DNA of 64,000 bases from Sphingobacteriales bacterium JAD_PAG50586_3 (GCA_023213195.1 CP096135.1:468923-532922); one strand, 5' to 3'. Numbered from the stretch's first letter, positions 37,913-48,898 are shown. Translations and numbers: made by a program. Notes: a model not told the origin generated them from the sequence alone.

Positions 37913-37965
37913 AGCCCATGCTCTTGTTGTCCGATTCAGCCCCCACACTAAAGTGCGGGGTTAAG
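37901..37965 (-). repeat. REP sequence, inverted downstream copy
   Basis: Reverse-direction copy of the upstream REP (CAGGGCTAAAGCCC .. AAGTGCGGGGTTAAG), with diverged middle. The transposase stop codon lies inside it. Confidence 0.75.
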
Positions 37966-37998
37966 CATTTTTAATACGATTAAATATGGGATTATTTT

Positions 37999-38868
37999 CT
38001 ATTCTTTTCTAACACGAACGATTAATACCCAACAGGGTGCTAAGGTAGTTTTTGTTTCCAACGTATCGTTAATTAACTCAGGGCCGGGAGTGCCAATGCC
38101 GCCGCGGATTATAGCGCGTTTAACATTTAGTGTTGCATTTTCCTGCACTGCTTTTATCTCGGCTTTATCTGCACCATAATAAATTATCGCATTCACATCC
38201 ATGTGCGATGCAAACTGAGCTAATAGCTCTTTACGAGTACCGGTGATGATGTTTATTACACCTCCGGGAAGGTCAGACGTAGCCAACACTTCGGCAAAGG
38301 TAACTGCCCCTAATGGTTGTGATTCTGATGCTAAAACTATGCACGCATTTCCGCCGGTAATACAGGGAATAACCGCATCAACCAAGCCTAATAATGAAGG
38401 TCTTTCGGGTGCTATAATGCTTACTACGCCTGTAGCTTCAGGATAAGAGAAGTTAAAATGTTTTGAAGCGACAGGGTTTACACTGCTGTATATCTGTTGG
38501 TATTTATCGGCCCAACCGGCGTAGTACACAATCAGGTCTATGGCTTGAGAAACCTCCGTAACAGCCTTTGCAGAGGTTAAACCTTGCAATACCAACTCAT
38601 CAACAAACTGGCTTTTGCGGCCTTCCATCATCTCTGCAATACGGTAAATTATCTGGCTGCGGTTGTAGGCAGTTTTGCCACTCCACTCGCCAAAGGCTTT
38701 GCGGGCAGCCTCTACAGCGTTCCTAAAGTCTTTACGCGAGCCTAAACAGATGTTAGCAATGGTGTTGCCTTTTTTATCGGCCAGTGCATAATAGCGGGCG
38801 CTCTCGGTACGCGGAAACTGTCCACCGATATACATTTTATATGTTTTTAAAACTTCCAAGCGTGGCAT
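37999..38868 (-). CDS. Aldehyde dehydrogenase-like protein lacking the catalytic part
   Basis: 289 residues, similar to the N-terminal cofactor-binding half of aldehyde dehydrogenases (MYIGGQFPRTESARYY .. FRNAVEAARKAFGEWSGKTAYNRSQIIYRIAEMMEGR .. VYYAGWADKYQQI). The NAD-fold follows (GGNACIVLASESQPLGAVTFAEVLATSDLPGGVINIITG), but the section with the catalytic Cys (GQxC) is absent. It follows a complete dehydrogenase by 2 bp and may be a partner subunit or a regulatory chain. Such two-gene arrangements beside deoC recur in Bacteroidota, as far as I recall. Confidence 0.8.
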   Translation of the reverse strand: MPRLEVLKTYKMYIGGQFPRTESARYYALADKKGNTIANICLGSRKDFRNAVEAARKAFGEWSGKTAYNRSQIIYRIAEMMEGRKSQFVDELVLQGLTSAKAVTEVSQAIDLIVYYAGWADKYQQIYSSVNPVASKHFNFSYPEATGVVSIIAPERPSLLGLVDAVIPCITGGNACIVLASESQPLGAVTFAEVLATSDLPGGVINIITGTRKELLAQFASHMDVNAIIYYGADKAEIKAVQENATLNVKRAIIRGGIGTPGPELINDTLETKTTLAPCWVLIVRVRKE

Positions 38869-38870
38869 AT

Positions 38871-40357
38871 TTAGTCAAATTTTAAGTATGGCAGCAGCCC
38901 GTGCAGGCCACCTTCGCGACCAAAGCCGCTTTCTTTATATCCGCCAAATGGCGATGTAGGGTCAAACTTGTTGTAGGTATTAGCCCAAACAACGCCGGCC
39001 CTTAGCTTTTGAGTTACCTTAAATATCTTCGAGCCTTTATCTGTCCACACTCCGGCTGATAAACCGTAAGGGGTGTTATTGGCTTTTTCAATTACCTCAT
39101 CAATAGTGCGAAATGTTTGTACGGCTAATACAGGCCCGAAAATCTCTTCCTGCACTACCCTGTGGCTTTGCGATACGTTTAAGAACAATGTTGGCTTGCA
39201 CCAATATCCTTTTGATGGGATTGAGCATTTAGGCTGATAAATTTCAGCACCTTCATTCACTCCAATTTTTAGGTATTTGTTGATGGTTGCCAGTTGCTCT
39301 TTAGAGTTGATAGCGCCAACATCGGTATTCTTATCTAATGGGTCGCCAACCACAAGGGTTTGCATGCGGTCTTTCAGTTTGCGTATAACCTCATCGGCCA
39401 CACTTTCTTGCACAAACAGTCGCGAACCCGCGCAACACACATGGCCTTGGTTAAAGAAAATACCGTTTACAATACCCTCTACGGCTTGGTCCAAAGCAGC
39501 ATCTTCAAATATAATGTTAGCGGCTTTTCCACCAAGCTCCAGCGTTAATTTTTACCCGTTCCGGCAATGGCTTTCTGTATGATTTTGCCTACATCGGTAG
39601 AGCCGGTAAAAGCAATTTTATCAACGTCGGGGTGATTAACAATAGCGGCACCTGTTGCACCTGCACCGGTTACAATATTTACCACGCCCGCAGGTAAGCC
39701 TGCATCGCGAATTATCTCGGCCAGTTTTAAGGCCGTTAGTGGCGTAGTTTCTGCCGGTTTCAATACTACCGTGTTACCTGCTGCTAAGGCGGGGGCTATT
39801 TTCCAGGCGGCCATTAGCAGCGGAAAGTTCCACGGAATAATTTGCCCTGCAACACCTAAACTTTTAGGCTTGCGGCCGGGGCTTATATAATCCAGTTTAT
39901 CGGCCCAACCGGCATAGTAAAAGAAATGCGCGGCAGCTAATGGCACATCCACATCGCGGCTTTCGCGGATAGGCTTGCCACCATCCATGGTTTCTATAAC
40001 TGCCAATTCGCGGCTGCGTTCCTGCATAAGGCGGGCAATGCGGTAAATGTATTTAGCGCGTTCGGCTGCGGGCATTTTGCCCCACTCGCCATTGTAGGCT
40101 TTGCGGGCAGCTTTAACGGCTGCATCAACATCGGCGGCGTTGCCATCGGCTACTTCGGCCAGTTTTTCTTCGGTAGAAGGGCTATAGGTAGCAAAGTATT
40201 TCTTAGAGTTGGGCTCAACAAATTTACCATCAATAAAATGGCCGTAACGCTTTTCCAGCTTAATGTGGCCGGTACTTTCAGGGGCAGGATCGTAATCCCA
40301 CGCACCCGAAAATTTTAAGGGTTCTATTGCTCCAGTATCGTTTTTCTTTTTTGCCAT
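38871..40357 (-). CDS. Aldehyde dehydrogenase (frame shift at 39549-39553)
   Basis: About 495 residues. First part MAKKKNDTGAIEPLKFSGAWDYDPAPESTGHI .. YGHFIDGKFVEP, IIPWNFPLLMAAWKIAPALAAGNTVVLKPAE, FTGSTDVGKII. One A restored at 39549-39553 joins GTGKK to LTLELGGKAANIIFEDA, then FFNQGHVCCAGSRLF with the catalytic Cys and EIFGPVLAVQTF. The start is Met 40357, two bases after the stop of the upstream gene. Being next to deoC it probably oxidises acetaldehyde released from deoxyribose 5-phosphate; this is inference from context. Confidence 0.9.
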
Positions 40358-40358
40358 A

Positions 40359-41546
40359 CTATTCGGGGTTGAAAATAGGAGGTTCAAATAACAAACCATT
40401 CCCGCTATTGCTTAAACTATCCAGCGACCGGTAAAAATCATCGCTATTTAAATACTTATCTTCATCAACCAAACTATCGCGAAACTCTTCGAAATAGCCT
40501 TCGTATTTATATTGAAACTCATCTTCGTTAGCAATGCCTTTAGAGCCTATTGCTTTTGTGCTAAGCTCTTCGTATTTGCGCTTTAGCGAGTTGTTGCAAC
40601 GCCCATAATCTTTAACAATACGGTTGTAACCGGTATTAAAATCATTTCGCAATTTGCTAATATCATCTGCTGTAGAGCTATTAAGTTTTACCATGTAGGC
40701 CTTTACATGCTTATCCATTTTCTCTACCTTTTCTTTCTCGCACTCGCAACCCTTTATAGCCAACTCTTTAATTTCGCTATCGTAGTTATTAGAAAAATAT
40801 AACTTGTAGAAAAGGATAGAACTGCCTAAAAGCATTACCACCGCTATAATACCCCATTTGTTATTGCGCAGTAAATCTTCCATGCTTATAACCTTTACAG
40901 GGGCATAAATAACCTTGCCATTTTCTTCGCCAACAGCTGTCTCGGTATATTTTAGCCTGTAATAGCCGGCAATGGCAATTATGCCAAAGGTGGCTGTTGC
41001 CAGCCAATAGGCCATGGTAAAGTCGGCTTTAAGAATATAAGAAAACTTCTCGCTTACCATGTTGCTTAGCGATGAATTGAGCAGAAGCATACTAATTGTA
41101 CCAGTAAGCCCTGATGCTATGGCTACGTAACCCTTATTATTTTCGTAGACAAACATAAACAACAGCAAGCCCAATGCGGCCGTTATTAATGATATAATGG
41201 CAAATGTATTAGAAGGGATACGCATAGCCTCTACCCGCGTGCCTTTTTTGTCTTTATAGGTTTTGTATATGGGGTTTAGCAGTTCGCGGAATTCCTTTTC
41301 TTCGGCACCTTTTTTAAGTAGCGGGTTTGCCTCTACATATTTTCCAATAACCAATTCGTAGCCTGTTACAGAGCCTGTTGATGCGCCCAGGTGGTCTACA
41401 TTACATTTAAAGTCGCAAAAAGAAAAGGCGAATAGTATAAAAATAGACACATACCCCAAGGGGATAACCGAGCGGTTGCCGGCCCATAAACGCCCCGAAA
41501 ACAGGGTATTTATAATGCTAAGGGGTTGCGGATTGTTATTTTCCAT
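40359..41546 (-). CDS. Hypothetical integral membrane protein
   Basis: 395 residues. Helices at about 22-42, 113-133, 140-160, 174-195 and 232-252 (SLITAALGLLLFMFVY, GYVAIASGLTGTISMLLL, WGIIAVVMLLGSSILFYKLYF); the N-terminal loop carries two cysteines (CDFKCNVDHLG). The C-terminal 140 residues are a charged soluble helical domain with CECEK. Lies between deoC and the dehydrogenase in the same transcription unit (12 bp after deoC stop). No family recognised. Confidence 0.7.
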   Translation of the reverse strand: MENNNPQPLSIINTLFSGRLWAGNRSVIPLGYVSIFILFAFSFCDFKCNVDHLGASTGSVTGYELVIGKYVEANPLLKKGAEEKEFRELLNPIYKTYKDKKGTRVEAMRIPSNTFAIISLITAALGLLLFMFVYENNKGYVAIASGLTGTISMLLLNSSLSNMVSEKFSYILKADFTMAYWLATATFGIIAIAGYYRLKYTETAVGEENGKVIYAPVKVISMEDLLRNNKWGIIAVVMLLGSSILFYKLYFSNNYDSEIKELAIKGCECEKEKVEKMDKHVKAYMVKLNSSTADDISKLRNDFNTGYNRIVKDYGRCNNSLKRKYEELSTKAIGSKGIANEDEFQYKYEGYFEEFRDSLVDEDKYLNSDDFYRSLDSLSNSGNGLLFEPPIFNPE

Positions 41547-41557
41547 TTAGGGTTGGT

Positions 41558-42468
41558 TTAGTCTTTAGAAAAGTAGTCAAGGCTTTGGTACACGCCTGTT
41601 TGTTCTTTTACCAGTTGCATTAGCACATCGTTTGCCAAGCTGCTGGCCCCAAAGCGGAATAATTCGTTATTCAGCCAGTCAATACCAAGGTTTCTTTTAC
41701 CATTACTCAGGTATTGCAATGCCAGCTTCGATTTGGCAATACCCCCGCAGGTTTCATGCCTATTTTAATGCCTGTTTTATAGTAGTGGTCGCGTATGGCT
41801 TCCAGCATTACAAGGGTAACGGGCAGGGTAGCGGCAGGCTGTACTTTTCCGGTTGATGTTTTTATAAAATCGCCACCGGCAGCAATAGCAATATCGCTGG
41901 CTAAGCGCACGTTATCAAGCGTTTCCAACTCACCTGTTTCCAAAATAACTTTTAGGTGGGCTTTGCCGCAGGCTTCTTTAATGGCGGCTATTTCATCAAA
42001 CACAAAGTTATATTCTCCCGCTAAAAATTTGCCGCGAGATATGACCATGTCAATCTCATCGGCACCATTATCAACCGCAAACTTTGTGTCATCAATTTTA
42101 ACACTCATAGGCCCTTGCCCCGATGGAAATGCTGTAGACACCGCAGCAACATTAATCTTAGCATCTCCCAAGGCTTTTTTGGCGGTAGCCACCATGGTGG
42201 GGTACACGCATATAGCAGCAACGGTTGGCAGGCCCGGAAAAACATCGTGCAAATGGGCGGCTTTATAGCAAAGCTGCTTTACTTTTCCTTCGCTGTCTTT
42301 GCCCTCAAGGGTGGTAAGGTCCATCATGGTAAGGGCCATTTTAAGCGCCTCTACCTTGCTTTCCTTTTTTATGCTGCGGGTATTTAGACGGGCCACGCGT
42401 TCTTCAACGCCAATGGTGTCTATCTCTACACGTTCTACAGGAATGTATTTAGGTAACTTGTTACTCAT
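41558..42468 (-). CDS. deoC: Deoxyribose-phosphate aldolase (frame shift at 41742-41746)
   Basis: Splits 2-deoxyribose 5-phosphate to acetaldehyde and glyceraldehyde 3-phosphate. Schiff-base Lys is in GGDFIKTSTGK; the second active-site Lys is in GMKPAGG. The frame is broken in C5/G5 at 41742-41746; one G restored changes GVLPNRSWHCNT-stop to GGIAKSKLALQYLSNGKRNLGIDWLNNELFRFGASSLANDVLMQL, the expected C-terminus, ending at 41558. About 303 residues. Heads the unit with the membrane protein and aldehyde dehydrogenases. Confidence 0.93.
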
Positions 42469-42549
42469 TAAGACAAATGTAGCGAATAGGGTATAGCGTA
42501 TAGCGTATAGGGAATAGATTTTTTAACAACCAGCCCTAAAGAATTTTTA

Positions 42550-42590
42550 TAGTCCCCCTCTCTATTGGAGAGGGGGATTTAGGGGTGAGG
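42550..42590. repeat. Palindromic intergenic element
   Basis: GTCCCCCTCTC-TATTG-GAGAGGGGGATT, followed by TAGGGGTGAGG; lies between deoC and the tonB-like gene. Confidence 0.6.
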
Positions 42591-42593
42591 CTA

Positions 42594-43322
42594 TTAATTC
42601 TCAAAATCAAACCGTACGGGGAAGGTAACGTAGAAGTCTACCGGGCGGCCTTTGCGTTCGCCGGGAACCCACGGCGGCATGGTTTTAAACACGCGCACCA
42701 CTTCAGCATCCAGGCCTGAGTTGCGCACGCCTTTCAGCACAATAACATCGCGCAATCCACCTGTTGCACTAACATAAAAGCTTAAATATACAGGGCCGGA
42801 GTAGCCGTTTTTGCGCGAAAAATCGGGGTATTTAAGGTTGGCCCGGAGAAAGTCGTACATAGCAGCCTCCCCACCGGGAAATTCCGGCTTTTTATCTACC
42901 TTAATCATGTTAGCAGGCAGCGGTTCGCTGCTGTTTTTCATGGCAGAAGTATCAGGCCTTTTTTGATTATTGGTTGGGGTTACATCAACCGGTTTTACAG
43001 GGGTTACAATGGGCGTAACCTTAACCGGGGTTGTTTTTATCGGGGTAATATTGTCAATGGTTTTAAGGGGCTTAACCGTTTGCTTGTTGGGCTGCGGTTT
43101 GGCATTGTCAGCAATGGGCTTAAACACATATACCTCTTTGGCAATGTACATGTTAGATGTATCTTGTGGCGAGAAATAAAAATCTTCCGCCTCTACTGTT
43201 GTCCAGTTAAAAGCAAAGTACACCATGCCCAATACCAGTAGCAGAGCAATCTCAAAGTAAATGAAACGCTTCTGCTCAAGGTCGGCCTTGGGGGTTTTCT
43301 TCGGTTTTAAAACAGATTCCAT
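42594..43322 (-). CDS. Energy transducer TonB-like protein
   Basis: 242 residues. Membrane anchor at about residues 23-42 (YFEIALLLVLGMVYFAFNW), a Pro/Thr/Lys/Val linker (IKTTPVKVTPIVTPVKPVDVTP), then a C-terminal TonB domain (FPGGEAAMYDFLRANLKYPDFSRKNGYSGPVYLSFYVSATGGLRDVIVLKGVRNSGLDAEVVRVFKTMPPWVPG). It would link inner-membrane energy to outer-membrane receptors; no ExbBD or receptor is nearby. Confidence 0.9.
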   Translation of the reverse strand: MESVLKPKKTPKADLEQKRFIYFEIALLLVLGMVYFAFNWTTVEAEDFYFSPQDTSNMYIAKEVYVFKPIADNAKPQPNKQTVKPLKTIDNITPIKTTPVKVTPIVTPVKPVDVTPTNNQKRPDTSAMKNSSEPLPANMIKVDKKPEFPGGEAAMYDFLRANLKYPDFSRKNGYSGPVYLSFYVSATGGLRDVIVLKGVRNSGLDAEVVRVFKTMPPWVPGERKGRPVDFYVTFPVRFDFEN

Positions 43323-43362
43323 ATAAGATTACCCCAAAGGGCTGCAAAAACCAAGCCTAAGC

Positions 43363-43743
43363 TTAGTGGCCTATAAGTGCGCGGTATGCTTCTGCCGTTA
43401 AAAGGCCGTCCACATCAGCAACATTGGCTACTTTGGCTTTAATCATCCAGCCTTCGCCGTAAGAGTCGGTGTTAACCAACTCAGGGTTTCCGTCAAGGGC
43501 AGGGTTAACCTCTAGCACCTCGCCGGTAACAGGCATAAATAGGTCCGATACGGTTTTAACAGCCTCTACAGTGCCAAAAACGCTGTCTTTATCTACGCTG
43601 TCGCCAACGGTAGTAATATCAACAAACACAATATCGCCAAGTTCGCTTTGGGCAAATTCGGTAATACCAATGGTTGCTGTATCGCCATCTAAACGCACCC
43701 ACTCGTGGTCTTTAGTATACTTAAGTTCTTCAGGAAAGTTCAT
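43363..43743 (-). CDS. gcvH: Glycine cleavage system H protein
   Basis: 126 residues; carries the lipoyl group in glycine cleavage. Lipoylation Lys63 is in [42 protein letters not shown] and [11 protein letters not shown] are conserved. Single gene here; gcvT and gcvP are elsewhere. Confidence 0.95.
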   Translation of the reverse strand: MNFPEELKYTKDHEWVRLDGDTATIGITEFAQSELGDIVFVDITTVGDSVDKDSVFGTVEAVKTVSDLFMPVTGEVLEVNPALDGNPELVNTDSYGEGWMIKAKVANVADVDGLLTAEAYRALIGH

Positions 43744-43823
43744 AGTGAAATATTATTGGCTCAAAAATAAGATTTTCTAGTTAAGTATCAATAAGTGTAG
43801 AAATATATATAATGCAAAATCCT

Positions 43824-44000
43824 TTATAGGGTTTTTACAATTTCCCTAATTGTATCAATTAAGAATTTAGTTTCTTCAATGTGATGTTGCTCTAATCGTC
43901 TATATCTTTCTTCCCAAGTTAAACTAGCATCATCGTTGTACTTTTCAACTTTAATCCATTTATAGGTTTCTAGTATTTGTTGTTTTTTCAATTCGTCCAT
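43824..44000 (-). CDS. Small hypothetical protein (58 residues)
   Basis: MDELKKQQILETYKWIKVEKYNDDASLTWEERYRRLEQHH-type helical protein with charged residues, ending IREIVKTL. Start ATG 44000 lies 30 bp after the era stop on the same strand, so it is probably cotranscribed. Regular codon pattern and an even charge distribution support a real gene. No family recognised. Confidence 0.5.
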   Translation of the reverse strand: MDELKKQQILETYKWIKVEKYNDDASLTWEERYRRLEQHHIEETKFLIDTIREIVKTL

Positions 44001-44030
44001 ACCAAGTTTTATCCTATTTGATTGTGCTTA

Positions 44031-44906
44031 CTACAACTCGTAGCCGTGTTGTTTTAAAAAGCGCTCATCGTTGCGCCAGTCGGGCTTAACCTTAACATAT
44101 AGTTCAAGAAACACCTTTTGGTCAAGGAATTTCTCCATATCAATACGGGCCTGTGTGCCTACCTTTTTAAGCATAGAGCCTTTGTGGCCTATTAATATGC
44201 CTTTTTGGGTTTCTCGCGCTACCACAATATTGGCGCGTATGCGGGTAATGGTTTCTTCTTCTTTAAACTCTTCAATCTCCACCTCGCAGCTGTAGGGTAT
44301 TTCTTGCGAGTAGTTGTTAAAAATCTTCTCGCGTATAATCTCCGATACAAAAAAGCGCTCGGGCCTGTCGGTAAGGGCTTCTTTATCGTAAAAAGGTTCG
44401 CCTTCGGGCAGCAGCGCTGTAAGGGTTTCCAGCAGCGAGTCGGTACCCAGGCCTTCTAAGGCTGAAAGCAATATAACCTGTGCCTTTGGTAACAGGGCCT
44501 GCCATTGGCCAATACGTTCTTTTACGGTGGGCTGGTCTACGGTATCAACCTTGTTAAGGGCCAGTATTACGGGCACGGTAGCGTGTACTACCTTTTCCAT
44601 AATCTCGTTGGGCTCAATGGGTTCTTTAATATCGGCAACGTACAGTATAACATCAGCATCGGTAAGGGCGCTGCGTACAAACTTCATCATACTGTCGTGC
44701 AGCTTGTAGCCGGGCTTAACAATACCGGGGGTGTCAGAAAAAACCAACTGAAACTCCGGCCCATTAACTATACCCAGAATACGGTGACGGGTAGTTTGTG
44801 CCTTGGGGGTGATGATTGACAAACGTTCACCGGTAAGGATGTTCATTAGGGTTGACTTGCCCGCATTGGGTTTGCCTATGATATTTACGAATCCTGCTTT
44901 GTGCAT
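44031..44906 (-). CDS. era: GTPase Era
   Basis: 291 residues. G1 GKPNAGKST, G2 region TTRHRILGI, G3 DTPGI, G4 NKVD, and a C-terminal KH domain (IVVARETQKGILIGHKGSMLKKVGTQARIDME). It binds 16S rRNA in small-subunit assembly. Start at 44906 (MHKAGFVNIIGKPN) is standard. Confidence 0.96.
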   Translation of the reverse strand: MHKAGFVNIIGKPNAGKSTLMNILTGERLSIITPKAQTTRHRILGIVNGPEFQLVFSDTPGIVKPGYKLHDSMMKFVRSALTDADVILYVADIKEPIEPNEIMEKVVHATVPVILALNKVDTVDQPTVKERIGQWQALLPKAQVILLSALEGLGTDSLLETLTALLPEGEPFYDKEALTDRPERFFVSEIIREKIFNNYSQEIPYSCEVEIEEFKEEETITRIRANIVVARETQKGILIGHKGSMLKKVGTQARIDMEKFLDQKVFLELYVKVKPDWRNDERFLKQHGYEL

Positions 44907-45030
44907 AGGGCAAAGGTAGGCATTAAAGGGATTAGGGGCGAGGGGTTTGGGGCGAGTTATTCAAATTGAAGTAGTTCTATGTGCATTAGTACAGAAAAAA
45001 GTGGGCAGGCTATTCAACCATAAATTATTG

Positions 45031-45111
45031 TGCCCTGAAGCGGATTCGAACCGCTACGGTTGCCCGCCACCCCCTCAAGATGGTGCGTCTACCAATTTCG
45101 CCACCAGGGCA
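45031..45111 (-). tRNA. tRNA-Leu (anticodon GAG)
   Basis: Minus strand: acceptor TGCCCTG / CAGGGCA, D-arm with AATTGGTAGACGC, anticodon stem CCATC/GGTGG with loop TTGAGGG (GAG), a short variable arm, and the T-arm GGTTCGAATCC. No CCA encoded. Confidence 0.92.
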
Positions 45112-45242
45112 TCAAAGGCAAATATATAAATTTTTAGCAAAATGGACTACCCGCCAACCCTATGCTATCAGGGTGTCTCCACATTATTTTCTGCTTCTTG
45201 TTGCTTATGTCGAAACTATTTGTACTTTTGCACCCTCAATAG

Positions 45243-45317
<75 letters not shown>

Positions 45318-45326
45318 ACAGAATAA

Positions 45327-45352
45327 AGCCTTTCAGAAATGAGAGGCTTTTT
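45327..45352 (+). terminator. Terminator after tRNA-fMet
   Basis: AAAGCCT .. AGGCTTT hairpin followed by TTCTTTTT. Confidence 0.7.
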
Positions 45353-45485
45353 CTTTTTACCCACAGGTAAAACATAGGTAAAACAAATAACCCTAATAAA
45401 CTTATTCGCTTGCCAACCTAAATATTTCTATTTTTGAAGATTAGAATATAGACATTAGTTTATATTAACAGCCAAGATTACTTAT

Positions 45486-46825
45486 ATGTCCCTGAATATA
45501 AATTACTTAGAAGAAGAAATTATTGACCAGTACCTTTACGACGAATCTGACCGTCCTTGGATAATTGGATTTAGTGGAGGCAAAGACAGTACAATGCTTC
45601 TACAAACAGTATGGAATGCTCTAAGAAAAATTGACCCTATATTATTAAGTCGCAGAATATATGTAGTTTGTAATGATACATTGGTTGAAAATCCTCGTAT
45701 AGTTAAGTTTATTGATAAAACGCTTGATAGGATTCAAAAAGCTGCCGTTTCACAGGGGCTGCCTATTACAGTGCATCAAACAACCCCAAAACTTGAAGAC
45801 AGCTTTTGGGTTAGGCTAATTGGATTAGGATATCCCGCACCTAATAAATTTTACAGATGGTGTACCGAGCGATTAAAAATAAATCCCACAACACGCTTTA
45901 TAATGGAAAAAATAAGCGAGAAGGGAGAGGCCATCATTTTATTGGGTACAAGAAGCGCAGAAAGCTCAAATAGGGCTGCATCTATTAAAAAGCATGAAAT
46001 TAAAGGTCAAAGGCTAAGAAAACATCAGCTTCCCAATACTTTTGTTTATGCCCCTATAAAGGATGTTACAACAAATGAGCTTTGGCAATATTTAAACCAA
46101 GTTCCACCCCCGTGGGGAGGGACTCATAAAGAGTTGGTTACATTATATAGAAATGCCAATGCCGGAGATTGTCCATTAGTTATAGACGATACTACGCCTA
46201 GTTGTGGCAATAGTAGATTCGGGTGCTGGACTTGTACTGTTGTTAATAAGGATAAGAGTATGGAGGGACTCATTGAAAATGGAGAAGACTGGATGACTCC
46301 GCTAATGGAAATAAGGAATTTTTTAGTAGAGACAAGAGATAACCCTGAAAAATACCGCGAAAAAGAAAGACGCAATGGTACTACCCAAGAAAACAGATGG
46401 GGGCCTTATACAGCCACAACAAGAGTTGAAATATTAAAGAGGATTTTAAAAGCACAAAAAAAAGTGCAAGAAACAGAGGGGTAGAACTAATTACGCATCA
46501 GGAATTGGTTTTAATTCAATATCATTGGTACCGAGAACGCTATTACTTTGATATTGCAGTATCAGATATTTATAATAAAATCTTTAAATCTCACATTGAT
46601 ATGAGTAAGCATGAAGAAAAAATAAAAGAAGAGCATGAGTTATTAAAAGACTCATGTAAGGACAATCCAAAAGATGTTGAACTTATTCAGTCCTTACTAG
46701 CCCTGCAAAAAACAAAAACTCTGATGATTAAAAGACGAGGCTTACAATCTGATCTTGAAAGCAGGATAGAGCAGTTTATTGATGAGAGAAAAAATCAAAA
46801 TAAGCATGATTATAAAAGAAATTGA
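45486..46825 (+). CDS. dndC: DNA phosphorothioation protein DndC (frame shift at 46478-46481)
   Basis: PAPS-reductase-type protein that handles ATP and sulphur transfer to the DNA backbone. P-loop SGGKDST at residues 30-36; cysteines in FYRWCTERLK and GCWTCTVVNKDKSM bind the iron-sulphur cluster. As written it stops at 46484; one G restored in G4 (46478-46481) continues TEGVELITHQELVLIQYHWYRERYYFDIAVSDIYNKIF, the expected C-terminal domain, to 46825 (about 446 residues). First gene of the AT-rich dnd island; overlaps dndD by 20 bp. Confidence 0.92.
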
Positions 46826-48898
46826 GCTTAATAATTTTAGAATTTATAAGGGACTAAACCGAATTGACCTATCAACTTCTAAAAAACAAAACATAGTAAT
46901 AGTTAGCGGGAGAAATGGCTTCGGTAAAACAACATTTCTAATGTCACTTGTTTGGTGTCTTTATGGACGTCAGATGCAAGATGTCGATGATATATATAAA
47001 AAGGAAATTGAAGACCAAGGAGGTTACAGTAAATATATATCGAATTCACTTAATAGACTTGCAAAGGCAGAGGATGAACATGGGTTTCATGTTTCAATTA
47101 CATTTACAGATGTCAATATCCCCGAAGTCCCGTGTAAAGAGATTGTTGTAAAAAGAAGTTTTAATTCAAAAGAAAACTCAACAGATGAGCTAGAGGTATT
47201 AATTGACGGCTACCAAAGTGAGCTAGCAAAACAAGCCGGTTCCGACATTTTTATCCGAGAGTTTATAATGCCAATAGAGATTGCCAAATTCTTCTTTTTT
47301 GATGCAGAAAAGATTGTAAACCTAGCGGAAGTAAATACAACTGAACAAAAGAAAAAGCTTAGTAAAGCCTATTCAGAGGTTTTAGGAATAAAAAAATATG
47401 AGGATTTGAAAGGTGAACTTGAAAGCCTTCAGCTAAAAATAAAACAAGAATCAGCAAGCGCAAATGAGCAAATACAGCTTAAAAAGTTGGAAAGTGATGT
47501 AGAGTCTTGTGAAATTCATATTAGGGAGAATCAAAAACAGATTGAGGACTTAAGGGAGCGGAAGAGTGAAAAATCTAAGGAGTCAAGGGATATACAAGAA
47601 AAGCTTATTAAGTCTGGCAGCCTTATTACTGTTGAAGAGCTTGTTGAGATTAGAAAACAAGAAGAAGAGCTAACTACAAAACTGAATCAGCTTAATAACG
47701 CCTTAAAAGACTCATACGATATAATCCCGTTTGCTATTGCCGGAGAAAAGTTATTGGATGTGAATTCACAGGTAGATAACGAAGCGAATTATAGGCTGGC
47801 ACAATATAAAATGCAAAATGTAAAGGATGTGACCAATAAAATCCTTACAGATTTAGATTATGAGCCAATACCTAGTGAAGTTGTTATTCCTCATAAAGTG
47901 AGAAAGTATTTTACTGAAACTTTTGAAAAGCTAATTCTAAAACACTTTTTTCTGATATACCAACACTATCTGAGCAATTTAAAATCTTACATGAATTCTC
48001 TGATTCAGAGATAAAAGAACTGCATTCAACAATAAATACTATTAAGTATTCATTCAAAGAGACATTCAAAAAAATAATTTTTGACTATAATCTAACTAGG
48101 AATGAGCTTAATGCTTTAAAACGTAAAATCAGAGAGGCTGAAAGCAATCAAGAAGACCCAATTATAGCTGACTATAGAAAGCAAAAAGAGGCTTTAGATA
48201 AAGAAATTATATCAATAGAGAATACTGTCGATTCATTAAATAGGGAGATTGGGGAGTACACGAATGAAAAAACCCAAATGGGCAAGAAGATAGAAGAACT
48301 ATCTAAAAAGCTCAAAGTTTCTGAAAATAACATGAAGAAGCACGAGGTAATATCTAGGAATATAAATAATCTAAAAGAGCTTATTGTAAAATTCAAGGCC
48401 CGTAAAAAGCAATCTTTAGAACAACAAATACTATCCGGCTTGAACACCTTACTGCATAAAAAAGGATTTGTTAAAAAAGTTGAAGTTGAGCTGATTGGTG
48501 AGGATATAGATATTATCCTAAAAAATGCTAGGGGAGAAGAAATAAGAAAAGAATCTTTAAGCAAGGGAGAGCAACAAATGTATGCAACAGCGTTGTTGAG
48601 AGGATTAGTAGAAGAAAGCGATATACAGTTTCCGATATTTATTGACTCGCCTATGCAGAAATTTGACGAGCAGCATGCTGAAAATATTGTAAAATATTTC
48701 TACCCTAATATTTCTGACCAAGTGGTAATTTTCCCTCTCATAAATAAGGAATTAACGCAAAAAGAATTTGACTTTCTCGCAAAACACATTTCTAAAACAT
48801 ACCTCATTACAAATGTGCATGAGGATAAAAGTGAATTTTCACCCATTGACCCATCTAAATTTATAGAAACTTATAATCGCCTTTATAATGTTAATTAA
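46806..48898 (+). CDS. dndD: DNA phosphorothioation ATPase DndD (frame shift at 47946-47951)
   Basis: SMC/Rad50-like ATPase, about 697 residues. Walker A GRNGFGKT at residues 35-42, the DndD-typical IEIAKFFFFDAEKIVNLAE near 165, long coiled coils in the middle, and the C-terminal signature/Walker B ESLSKGEQQMYATALL .. FPIFIDSPMQKFDEQH. One T missing in T6 at 47946-47951 separates the halves; restored it reads KHFFSDIPTLSEQFKILHEF. Start Met 46806 (MIIKEIELNNFRIYKG) lies inside the end of dndC. Nicking/conformational role in phosphorothioation is from family knowledge. Confidence 0.93.

Noticed and set aside
46505..46825. Separate small dnd-associated gene after dndC
   Set aside because: Only a TTG start is available, and one restored G makes it the C-terminal part of DndC.
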